A stretch of DNA of 64,000 nt from Lineus longissimus (taxonomy: Eukaryota; Nemertea; Pilidiophora; Heteronemertea; Lineidae), in contig NC_088310.1 in NCBI RefSeq assembly GCF_910592395.1, forward strand, positions 19,103,501-19,167,500, written 5' to 3'. This document shows, in pieces, positions 50,917-61,800 of this stretch. Numbering within the stretch: position 1 is the stretch's first letter; each line of letters starts with the position of its first letter. A program made the position numbers and the translations under genes. The notes below the pieces were generated by a model. The model searched no databases. It saw only the letters and a program-made list of their open reading frames with translations, and was not told where the DNA came from.

Positions 50917-53900
50917 ATGCTGAGGCAACTTACAAAAAGTGTTGCAGTAGCTGCAGTGGCAGGGTCTGGAGGATTTGTGGTCCAAAAGTCAGGTTTAGTG
51001 GATGTGAAGTCAACAGGGATATTTAGATTTGGACGGGCTGCTCTTTTTGTAAGTAATAGCGTAGTATCCAAGTATGGTAACATCGCATGCTTTGGCCTGT
51101 TGTCTGTTATTCACTTATTGCCAACATCACATTTGTACATCACAAATATTGCCAGATTTTCATGGGAAATTATGGCATGACCTTAAGCGATAAAAGGACT
51201 CTTCGATATAGATTTAGGATGTGAAAGATATATTCATGAATTGAAACTGTGTTCTGAGTGACACATTTCATTCCTTTTCATTCATTTTCAGAAACTGTTA
51301 GCAATGAACCAACATAGAAAGAACCTTATTTCTTTGGTATCATTCTGAGATCTGACCTAGGAAACCTGCAGTCAACCGTCATTAAACTTGAAATCAATAA
51401 AAACCTTTGCAAAGCATTCCATGGAAATGCCTACCATCATGCTTTAAATCATCCCAATCCTTGTCCTCAGTTTTGGCTATTTTTCACTAATTTCAGATAA
51501 CGGGCATTGGCTGGGATTATAAGAAAACACTGAAGGGACTTGATACTGAAAGTGAAGAGTATGTGGTAATTAAGTCAAAGGTAAGCACATGTAGTATTCT
51601 GGTCAGAGGCCATCATCGTTTTATCTTTTCTTAAGTAAGTGAGAAAGGAGGGGTCCTGCATTCTGGCCACAGCAATGTCTTGATCCTTGATAAAAATTGC
51701 TGGACTCCCAAAGTGCAGGGGTTGATAAATGTTGATGAATGTGTGAGTGAAAAGATTGAGGTTTTTTCTTTGAAGAGTTCAATTCAATTTCCATGAACAA
51801 TTAGGGACTCCAATCAGGTCATCACTCTTTTTTTGAAAGGACAGCATTTGTCGGAGCCAATGCTTGATGGAGAGGTTTTACATTATGTTCCTTCTTATAG
51901 CTTCATCTCCGATCTGCTGAGAAGTTGCGTGAACTATGCTGTCTCAATGGAGGCTGTTTTATCAAAGTCGGCCAGCATCTCGGGGCATTGGATTACTTGC
52001 TACCACCAGAGTATGTCAGCACGTTGAAAGTCTTACACAGCGATGCACCCCAGACACCGGTCAATCGACTTCAGAAAGTCATCAAGGAAGACCTTGGAAA
52101 AGACGTTAGTAATTGATACATTCTGGTTAGAAATCATGTACTTTTGAAATTGAAATGTAGAGGTCTGTAGTATGTAGAATCCTGTAAACTTTTATCCATT
52201 TTGATTCTAGCGTCATTGTATAATATTATATGCATGCATTGGGTAATGATACGCAGATGAGCATAATATGACGGAAGTCTCCCTGTGGAGCAAAAATGAG
52301 ATATCCTTATGTCTGGAGATTTTCTTAGCATTCAAAGGTGACATTTGGAATGTCGGTATGTGATTATCATGTCTTCTTCATAATGCATAATTTTTCATTC
52401 CAGGTTGATGAACTGTTTACAAGTTTTGAGAACGAGCCACTCGGGGCTGCGTCCCTCGCTCAGGTCCATAAAGCTACTCTCAAAGATGGCCGAGTAGTGG
52501 CCGTCAAGATCCAACATCCTGATGTCCAGTCGCATGCTGCCATTGACATGAAGTGTATGGAAATCCTAGTCAAAGCTGTGGCATGGGCCTTTCCCGAGTT
52601 CCAGTTCATGTGGTTAGCAGAGGAGACAAAGAAAAATCTTCCAAAGGAGTTGGATTTCTTACACGAAGGCAGGAACTGTGAGAAGATGGGGAAGATGTTC
52701 AGCAGGTTTACGTTTTTGAAAGTTCCCAAGATATACTGGGATTTGTCTACGAAACGCATCCTGACGATGGAGTTCTGTGAAGGGGGTAAAGTCAATGACA
52801 GGGAATATATGGATAGGCATGGGATATCAGTGAATGAGGTGAGTTACAATGTTGTATCCTTTTTGTTACAGATCTGAGATGGTTCTTAGATATTTGGCCT
52901 ACTTGAGAACTAGGGACCAGAATTTTGACTTTCAATCTACATAAACTCCTTACTGAATGTTAGTGCCATATTGATAGCAAACTCTCGAAACTGAATGGCA
53001 TTGCAATGGGGTACCAGGAAAACTTCAGCCACCATTTACATGCCACTGACTGTCACTGGGGTATTGCATTTTTGTGACAGAGTTGCGACATCAATATAGT
53101 CTGAGTTTGACATTATTTTGACCCATACTCATTGCCACCTATTGGGTGCCAATATATGTACCCTATTACAGTGTTTTTCTTCTTCTGAGAATGAGAATAT
53201 TTCCGTTTTGTTACAGGTTTCTTCTAAACTTGGCAAGCTCTACAGCGAGATGATATTTGTCAAAGGTTACATCCACTGTGATCCCCATCCTGGCAATGTG
53301 CTCGTCCACAAGACCAATCAAGGCACCAAGCTTGTGCTTCTTGACCATGGTTTATATCAGGTAAAAAGTGTTTCGGACCTATTTTCTGGGAAAAGATAGT
53401 GCCAATGACTTTTGTCTAAGCTATGTCATGCCAATGCAGTTGACCTGTGTAATCGAGACAGTGCACAGTTAAAGACAATGTTTGTTCATCCAGAACGTGC
53501 TGTGTTGTTATTGTTAAGACTTTGACTGAATGTGAAAACTTGTAATTCCAGACTTTGACCGATGAGTTCCGAATCAGTTATTGCCATTTATGGACGTCAA
53601 TCATCAATGCGGACGTGAACGGCATCAAGCACTATGCAGACAAGATGGGATGTGGTCACGTGTTTGGTCTATTTGCCTGTGTGCTGACAGCAAGGTCATG
53701 GGAGGCCGTGTCAGCAGGGGTGAACAAGACAAATTTCACAGAAGCAGAGGTATGTCCATCAGGGTGGCAGGCGGAGGGTGTTATTTCAGAAAAGATCAAG
53801 ATCACTGACTCAGACAAAGGAATGTTCAAGTGCTCATGAGTGCCTTAAAAGGGCTCGATACTTAAAACTTACAACTTCTAGCTACAAGAACATAATATGA

Positions 53901-54445
53901 GATTGGATATCTCAGATTTTATACCTACTTTCAAATAAGTTTGGTATCAGTCCTAAACAGAAACACTCACAACTTCGGGTAGTAGTATTCAGATGATGTG
54001 ATCTTAGATTTGGATCTCAACTTGGGATTTATGTCAGTTTCCATTCATCAGAAATATCTCCTTGCCATTCAATCCTCGTTGTTAACTGTCATCCTTATCA
54101 TGATTTCAGGGTGATGAAATCAAATCAGAGGCAAGTCGTTACCTGCCGGAGATCGCCGACATCTTGAACAGCGTCCCGAGGGAGATGTTACTCATCCTGA
54201 AGACCAACGATCTCCTCCGTGGGATCGAGAGTGTGCTACGAACGAGAGCGAGTTCAAGTTCGTTCATCACCATGGCTAAGTGCTGCACCCGTGCTGTGGC
54301 AAATTACGATCAAATGTTATGCAACTCGTGGACATCGAGGTTTAGAATTTCTGTCCGTCTGCAGTGGAGCCTGCTGAAGATTCAAATCTATGAACTATTC
54401 TTGTATGCAAGAACATTGATTTCTAGAAAGAATACATTATTATGA
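50917..54445 (+). CDS. ADCK1: ADCK1, mitochondrial UbiB/COQ8-family atypical kinase
   Basis: Seven exons, all phase 0: 50917-51048, 51497-51580, 51901-52104, 52404-52838, 53217-53360, 53552-53749 and 54110-54445. The product has 510 residues (human about 530). ADCK1 is a mitochondrial member of the ABC1/UbiB family linked to cristae and mitochondrial morphology; its substrate is unknown. The N-terminus (1-44) has a hydrophobic helix typical of targeting. Family landmarks are KVGQ (94-97, the KxGQ motif), the Ala/Ser-rich loop LGAASLAQVHKA (153-164) in place of a P-loop, VAVK with Lys175, ELD (Glu222, Asp224), HCDPHPGN (catalytic Asp307 and Asn312) and DHG (328-330) as the DFG equivalent. All expected residues are present, so it looks functional. 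The ATG at 50917 is chosen over an upstream in-frame GTG. It is divergent to the beta-subunit gene. Confidence 0.97.
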
Positions 54446-54910
54446 TGATTGTAATAGATTAGGATAAAGTCATAACCATTAGGATAATATCATAATATTG
54501 AATTCTGCCTAAGGACATAACTGGTCTCTTGATTAGCCTCATCTTAAAAGGTGAGGCAGTTCTTCTCCCTTTATCTGTTGATTTTGGAGAAGCAAAATAC
54601 CGAGTGATTTTACAACAGGTGCATTGGAGATTTTAAACGAATGTCATTGTAACAAAACAAAGTGATTTTGATGTGAAAATTTGAAACTGCCTTGTTTGGC
54701 ATTCTCATGCTGCATCTCTGTGATAAAGTTAGCTCCTCCACTGGGATTTCAGTGAGTCTTTTCTGTGTAAGATAAGTTATTTTATTGCTGTAAAATAATA
54801 TGCATTTTATCAAGAATTAAAAAAGAATTCTTGATTTTACATATTTAAGTCACTTGGTACTTTTGTACTTGTTTGTTGATGAAGAATAAAAACGGGTTTC
54901 TGAACATTGG
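54446..54910 (+). other. ADCK1 3' untranslated region
   Basis: AT-rich noncoding sequence from the stop to just past the AATAAA at 54885-54890. No competing gene is seen. The extent is inferred from the signal. Confidence 0.6.
54885..54890 (+). terminator. ADCK1 poly(A) signal
   Basis: Canonical AATAAA about 440 bases after the ADCK1 stop, the first perfect hexamer on this strand after the gene. Confidence 0.7.
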
Positions 54911-55067
54911 TCTTCTTCTAATTTTGTGGTCATCCTCATTTCATAACTATATGACTGAGCATTTCAATCACCAAGGGTTAAGATCAGTCTGGCCCTCCGT
55001 GGTGTATTGGGATAGCATCAGAGCCACGTGAAACAATAACTGTTTACTCATTTGTATATGCAATGAC

Positions 55068-55270
55068 CATTGACGAAACAGTTTGAACTCGAGCTCCGCT
55101 CTTTGGCCACTAACACTGCACTTACAACATGTGTCCTCCACTTTCTGCCCCTAATGGCTTGCTGGTGCTGATAACCAGATCTACACCTCCACTGCTCTGC
55201 CCCTGATTGGCTTGCTGGTGCTGATTTATACCAGATCTACACCTCCACTGCTCTGCCTCTGATTGGCTTG
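55068..55270. repeat. 53-57 bp tandem repeat
   Basis: Units beginning CTTGCTGGTGCTGAT start at 55158 and 55211, with a third partial copy at 55268. Each carries ACCAGATCTACACCTCCACT. A related GACCATTGAC..AACTC block occurs near 55068 and again near 55337, so a larger, older duplication underlies the region. Confidence 0.75.
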
Positions 55271-55522
55271 CTTTCTCTTCAACCAGAGACTCGAATTTTC
55301 CCTGCATAACTATTCACTCATTTGCGTGTGGAGTGACCATTGACAATACAGCTTGAACTCCACTACTCTGCCACGAAGACTGCACTTTCTTCGTTAATTG
55401 AAACCAGACTGTGACCTTGGCTGTTCCACCCTTTGAACTAGATGTTCACCAATACTAGTAACCAGGTTTGCACCATCGCTGCTCTGCCTCCTGTGACCCA
55501 CTTTCTCTGTGACAAGGTGAGA

Positions 55523-55788
55523 TTTTTACCTTACTGTTCCACCCCCAATAACTTCACTACTCTGGCACTTGTGACCTCTGCTGTCGGCCCCTCGGACCAC
55601 ACTTTCACCTATACTGGTGACCACAGAACAAGCTGATAGTGGTGACCAAGGCAATATTTTTACCTTACTTTTCTCCCCCAACAACTTCACTACTCTGGCA
55701 CTTGTGACCTCTGCTGTTCGGCCCTTGGACCATACTTTCACCTATACTGGTGACCACAGAACAAGCTGATAGTGGTGACCAGATCAAC
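55523..55788. repeat. 133-bp tandem duplication
   Basis: Two adjacent copies share TTTTTACCTTACT, CACTACTCTGGCACTTGTGA and ACAGAACAAGCTGATAGTGG with few differences. The period from matched words (55555 and 55688) is 133. Open frames crossing it are not supported as genes. Confidence 0.9.
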
Positions 55789-56159
55789 ACCTGCACTGCT
55801 GTACTCCCAATGCAACTTGCACCGAGAGCAGTCTCTCAATCCTGCAACTTGACATTTCAACTGTGTCACCACATCCCTCTAGGCATTAAGGTCTTGAGCT
55901 GTCTGTGTCAACAAGTCTCTTGCAACTCCAGTGCTCTCTGCATTACAGGCTACAATATCGTATCCAGTGAGTCCTGCATCCTCTTCGCTGCTTGCCCACA
56001 TTCTTGGGAAGTCTTGCTGACTCCATTTGACATACGTGCCCAAACCAACGTAGTGTGCTCTTTACACCAACAGCGAGAATGGGGGTTGACGCGTTCTTCT
56101 CCTGAACTCATAGTTCCTGACACAATCGAACCAACTGATCTTTAGAATGGCATAGAAAG

Positions 56160-56446
56160 CTCATGTCAAAGGCATCCAGCCTTTTTCCTCCACCACCACT
56201 CTATAGACCCATCTGAAGAGAAATGTCTTTAAATCATCGGCCATGAATTTCTCTGTGTCTGCTATCGTTTGCAATGAGCATGGTAAAAGCATTGCATAGT
56301 CTTTGACCACTGATAGAAAAGCTTCTATCCCCATATGCAGTACTTGTGCAATGGTCCCTCAGTAAATGCTTCAAGTCTGTGTCCTCCGGGAGGTTATTTT
56401 TAGCTGTAGTTGTCCTTTTGGATTGGGCTCCAAGCCATGCACACAC
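56160..56446 (-). mobile_element. Decayed LINE 3'-coding remnant
   Basis: The minus frame contains YGDRSFSISGQRLCNAF, the counterpart of the GDRAFSxAAPxLWNxLP motif at the C-terminus of CR1/Jockey-type LINE proteins. A frame change then leads to DLKTFLFRWVYR, the usual FKxxLKTxLF tail. The reading frame is broken by a frameshift and stops, and no reverse transcriptase core remains nearby. Confidence 0.65.
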
Positions 56447-57528
56447 CTATGGGCCATGAGAGGATTTTTACTCAAGTCTTCGAGCTCCATGACTGGACAC
56501 CTGATTGTCACCCCCTGCCCAAACAACTAGTTTTCTCCATGACCAGAGACCAGATCATCTGATGCGTCATTTCCGTCTGGATGAGACTTCACAACATGGT
56601 TGCAAGAGGATATGTCCTTCATAAGCATGATTGCTCTTCTGTGTGGTCAGTCGCTTTTAATAGCAAAAGGAGTAAACAAAAATCACAGGTAATTGAAAAT
56701 GAGATGTTTATTCATAGAATGTGATAACACTTGCCCCTCAAGACAAATTCTTTGTCAAGGCCTTCAAAACTTTCATAGTCCTTACTACATTGAATACATA
56801 CATACCGACTGGTAGAAAATGACCACAAGTTCATGTGTATAGCAGCTAAAAATACCTGGCTCTAACTAAAGTACCGCAGTTTATAACTAATTGTGATATA
56901 AATACACAACATAAATACTATTTAGCTTACTTGGCATATTAACAATAAGCATTTCATGATTGATAACATGAGATATTTGGCACATGTCTATCAGAAGGAA
57001 AGTCCAGCAAATACATGTAATTGTTATGAATTCTCAATATTTTTGCCTGTATCTTCATTTGAAGGACACGCTTTTGTAGGATGCTAATTCAGCATGTACA
57101 CAATACTGGACACTAGTTTGCATAGAATTTGCTTGAGCTACACCAACAACTTCTTACATGTAGGTAAAAAAATGTCTTCCGCCTTCGACAGCCAAAAGTG
57201 ATTGCCCAATATTCCAGTTTACAAGGACCTTTTGCAAGAAGGAATCGCCTTGTTACTGGTCCAATGTACCAACACTTGGAATTTTCGACCCTCTGCCAGA
57301 TAGTGTCTGCCAGCAGCAGTTGCCCCAAACACCCATTAAAACAAGCACATATATTTCGAATTCATCATAAAGCACAACCTAAAGTCACAACACCAAAATG
57401 TGCCCTCAAGTCCATTACGTGTCGGCTTTTTTTGGCGGTCTATACCTTGTGGTTCGATGTTCCTTTATTTCATACTTATCATGCCCTTTCCTGAAAAGAG
57501 AAACAGAAAGGATCAATCACGATCAAAC
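56447..57528. other. Unassigned DNA left of the BEL/Pao LTR
   Basis: AT-rich sequence with chance frames only. It may contain further repeat remnants, but none is recognisable. Confidence 0.4.
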
Positions 57529-57806
57529 TGTAAAAACATAATCAGTTCCACATCTAAACTGCAGCAATATGCACTAGATGTGGACTCTCCTTTAGTCCAC
57601 ATGGGGTGAGTGAGGCCTTTCCATTCTCACAACGAGAATAAACGAAATAAATGTATAGGTCCAGTATTGATACACACTTTTAATTACTCCACAAACTTGT
57701 ATACCGCATACAGTTCACACTTAAGTGATCGAAACAACGTGAAGTATTCATACAGGAACGAAGTGACAATGAAGTTGCTTGAAACGTAACGACGTGAAGT
57801 GTAGTA

Positions 57807-57839
57807 TTCATGAAGTGTTCATGAAGTGTTCATGAAGTG
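57807..57839. repeat. Three tandem 11-bp repeats within the LTR
   Basis: TTCATGAAGTG is repeated three times without a mismatch, inside the LTR. Confidence 0.95.
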
Positions 57840-57982
57840 GTTCAATCTGCAATATTGAAAGTAAAAATCCTAAACATATTGATTCTATAAGAAACCTAAA
57901 TTATCTCGTTAAAACAGAAAACGACAAATCGAGAATTATAACTCTACTTACAAGGCTGGCTCTATCAAATCAAAATAAACTG

Positions 57983-58153
57983 CTGGACCATCCGTCCAGA
58001 ACGAAAGAATATGGGGCACATTTGCCACCTAGCCTACTTTAGGCCTTCACAGGCTGGACCATTTGTCCAGAAAGAAACAGAAGGGGCACTTTGCCACCTT
58101 GCCTATTTGGACCGTTTGTCCAAAGCAAAAGAAGAGGCACGTCTTGCCACCTT
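57983..58153 (-). repeat. Three imperfect modules in the LTR U3 region
   Basis: Modules starting near 57983, 58053 and 58107 each hold a dyad of the form TGGACC..GTCCA followed by a GGCAC..TTGCCACCT block. Repeated dyads in U3 are common for enhancer-like sites, but that role is inferred. Confidence 0.7.
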
Positions 58154-58841
58154 CACAACCTAGGTCTCACTGAATCTTCTAAAGTAACAAAGTTCTAACA
58201 TCCTGAAAGTGACCCATGGTCAAACCGATTTATGAAAGGCGTACCAGGACATATCACTCTTCAGAGAGGAAACTAACTGCAAGCTGCAGGAAGTTGTAAA
58301 TTCTTGAGATGCTGGGAAAGAGTTACATCAAAGACTACCGAAGATAGCAAAGAAGTGTCACATAAACTATGGACAGTCCTCGGAGGATGCCGGACCTCAA
58401 TTCCTAGAAAGTTCTGAGTTGTATACTAATTAACGGTGACAGGCACCCACACCTAACTAACTTTAAACAAGCATAAAGTACATGAGACATCATACAGACC
58501 TACATGACTGAGAAAGTAAATTATTAAAGTGTGATCTATGAATACCTAGACATCAAATAAAATGCAAATACAAAACTACCAAAACCTATATGATGATTTT
58601 GGGCGTTACATTCCGGCCCCATAAATGCGTTCCAGACTCAGCATTTACCTATAATAAACATTCATAGAACAAAATCAATCACCTAATTAATGTATGATCT
58701 AAACCTAAGCCTAAATTGAAATCTGCATACTGTATAAACCATAGGCCTAATTGACATGTGCATAATAGGTATCAATCAGCCTTACAACATGCATGTGACC
58801 AGTCATTTGCATCATTGCAGAAGCGCGGCAGGGTGACAAGA

Positions 58842-61800
58842 CTACTTGATCCGATTTTCAACTTCATCAGTGTCCTCTACAGGTTCAATCAAACACAGTT
58901 TGTTGACAGGTCTAACCAGTTGTGTATGTTGGGTTCTAACCTTGACTGCTCTGACACGGTTATCTTTTCCTGGATATACCTCAATCACGCGACCTAGTGA
59001 CCAGGCATTTCTAGGCATGTTGTTGTCAACAATGAGGACTATGTCATCTATCTTGACATTTCTTTCGTCTTGCAGCCATTTCTGGCGTTCTTGTAAAGAT
59101 GGAAGGTACTCCTTGGTCCATCTTTTCCAAAAGAGATTGGCAAGGTATTGTACGTGCCGCCATCGTCGTTTGCTGTAAAGGTCGTCCTTCACGAAGAGCC
59201 CTGGTGGTAATGTTGGTCCTCTGCGCAGAAGCAACAGATGATTCGGGGTCAATGGTTCCAGGTCTTCTGGATCATCAGACAGTCTGGTGATGGGGCGTCC
59301 ATTTATAATGGCCTCAACTTCACACATCAGCGTTGTGAGTCCGTCCTCGGAAGGTACCTGCTCCTTCAATATCCCTGACATCACCTTCCTTACTGACCGT
59401 ATCATCCTTTCCCAACTTCCTCCCATGTGAGATGCCGCTGGGGGGTTAAATGTCCAATCAATGTCTTGCTGCTGCATGTAGCTCTCAATATGCTGCAGGT
59501 TCCACTCTGCCAAGGCTTGCTTCAACTCTTTTCGGCCCCCGACAAAGTTCGTACCATTGTCCGACCGAATCCTTTCAGGTCGGCCTCTTCTGCTAATGAA
59601 GCGCTGCAGTGCGTTGATGAACGAATCCGTGTCTAGGGATCCCGCGACTTCTAAATGAATAGCTCTAGATGTCAGACATGTAAAGATGCAGCCATATCTT
59701 TTGGCTCTCTTCCTTCCTCTTCCCATCTTCACTTGGAATGGTCCGAAGTAATCCAGTCCCACATATGTAAATGGCGCCTTTGGTGGGTTCACCCTATCTG
59801 ACGGTAGATCTGCCATTTGCTGCTTCATTGGCTTTGCATTGCACTTCCGGCAATGTGTGCACCTCAGATTTACCCTTCTGACTGCAGCCCGCCCCTTGAC
59901 GATCCAGAACCTTTGTCGAATCTCAGTAAGAACTCGCTCAATCCCTGAGTGTCCCGTGATCTTGTGATAATGACTGATGATTAGTTCTACCACGTGGAGT
60001 CTCTTGGGAAGGATCATCTGGTGCTTCGCCCTGTAGGAAAGCATGGCATTGTTGAGACGGCCGCCCACACACACTACTCCGTTTTCATCCTTCATCGGTT
60101 TGAGTTTACGTATTGGATTTGACCTGGCTTTAGTGTCTTGATTCATACCCCTTTGTGCAAACTTGACTATCTCAATCTCTGCCCTCCTCAGCTCTGGTAT
60201 CTTTATACTACCTGACTCAATGGGCACGACACCAACACCATTGTGTTGGCGATTCCTAGCCTTGTTTCGTAGCATCGTCTTAGCTCGCAAGATCCATGCT
60301 ACCGACTTCTTGAGCTTGCTCCAACTGGAGTGTCTTTCTATGAGGCGCTTGATTACATCACCTTTGGCTGATGCTCCCTCTAGTTTATCCGTTGCATAAA
60401 CCTTTGTTTGGACCTTCTCCTCCAACTTGAAGCTGTCGTCTTCTTGTATGTTTATAGCTGGTGTCTGCGGCCAGTCACACTCCGGGAGCCACAGGAAGCT
60501 TGGCCCATACAACCACCTCTTGTTTGTAATCAGTTCATCCGCTGTCAGGCCTCGTGATACGTCATCTCCAGGATTTGTATCTGTATCCACGTGTCTCCAT
60601 TGAGAAGGGGATGAACTTTCATGTATTTTTGCAACCCTATTTGCAACAAAGGTCTGGAAGCGCTTCTCTTCGTTCGCGATGTAATGTAGGACTATCATGC
60701 TGTCAGTCCAGAAGACTGAAGCATGAATGGGAATTTCCAATTCCTTCCGGATCACCTTGTCCAGTTTCACCGATTCTACTGCCGCAGCTAGCTCCAGCCT
60801 TGGGATCGTGGTTGCCTTTATTGGAGCCAGTTTCGCCTTAGCCATCACCAAGGCACAGTGAACTTCACCATCAGCATCTTCTGTTCTGAGATATGTGACA
60901 GCGCCTAGACCTCTCTCGGAAGCATCTGAAAAGTGATGTAGTGTGTTGTGCACCAAGGGTCCCAAACCTTTCGACTTCAAGCAGCGAGGGACCTTAAACC
61001 TCTCTAACTTCCGAAGATCATCACACCATCTTCTCCATTGCTCTTGGTGGCTATCCGGCATGTTGTCGTCCCATCCAATACTGCTCCGGCAAAGGTCCTG
61101 GAATATGATCTTTGCCAAAAGGACGTAAGGGCTTACCAAACCAAGCGGGTCGTAGACGGAGCTCAGAATGCTGAGGACCCCTCGTTTGGTGGGTGGACGG
61201 TCTTGTATGCTAATGCTGGGTCGGAAGGTGTCTTCACTTACATCCCATAACATCCCAAGCGCCCTCTCTGTCGGCAGTCCATCTTTGTCTAGGTCAAGGT
61301 TCCTGACCCCTTTCCCCAATTCTGCTGCAGGCAATGTCTTGAGTAGCTCCCTGCTGTTGCTGATCCATTTCGTCAGACGAAAACCACCCTTGGCCAGCAG
61401 CTTACATACCTCGTGTGCCAATTTAATCCCTCCTGCTTCAGCAGGGACCGATTTCAAGCAGTCATCCACGTAATGGCACTGCTCCACCGTCTCCTTTGCT
61501 TCAAGGCTGAAGTGGGCTTCGTTGTCTCTTGCTGTCCTTTTCAGAGCATAATTGGCACAGCTGGGGCTCCAAACACCTCCAAAAAGGTGCCGTGTCATTC
61601 TGTAGACCTTTGGGTCCTTTGATATATCTCCATCTTCAAACCACAGGAAGCGTAGTGTGTCGCGATCATTCTTGACGACTTCAACTTGGTGGAACATTGC
61701 CTCTATGTCCGCCATGAAGGCAACATGTTCCTGTCTGAACTTTATCAGGACACCCACCAACTTATTTGTAAGATCGGGACCTTGGAGCACTCGATCATTC

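Larger units (their letters stand above)
57529..58610 (-). repeat. 3' long terminal repeat of the BEL/Pao element
   Basis: On the minus strand the LTR starts TGTAACGCCC immediately after the purine-rich GGGGCCGGAA (58611-58620), a typical polypurine tract/LTR junction. A matching end is ...TTTTTACA at 57529, giving about 1,082 bp with 5-bp inverted ends TGTAA/TTACA. An alternative end at 57652 (TACA) is possible. A reverse-strand ATTAAA near 57675 could be the poly(A) signal, and a perfect 7-bp hairpin (57580-57586 with 57594-57600) lies in the R/U5 region. The right boundary is firm; the left one needs the other LTR, which lies outside the window. Confidence 0.65.

Noticed and set aside
55750-56145. 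131-codon plus-strand frame
   Set aside because: It begins inside a 133-bp tandem duplication and faces a LINE remnant on the other strand; composition is not convincing.
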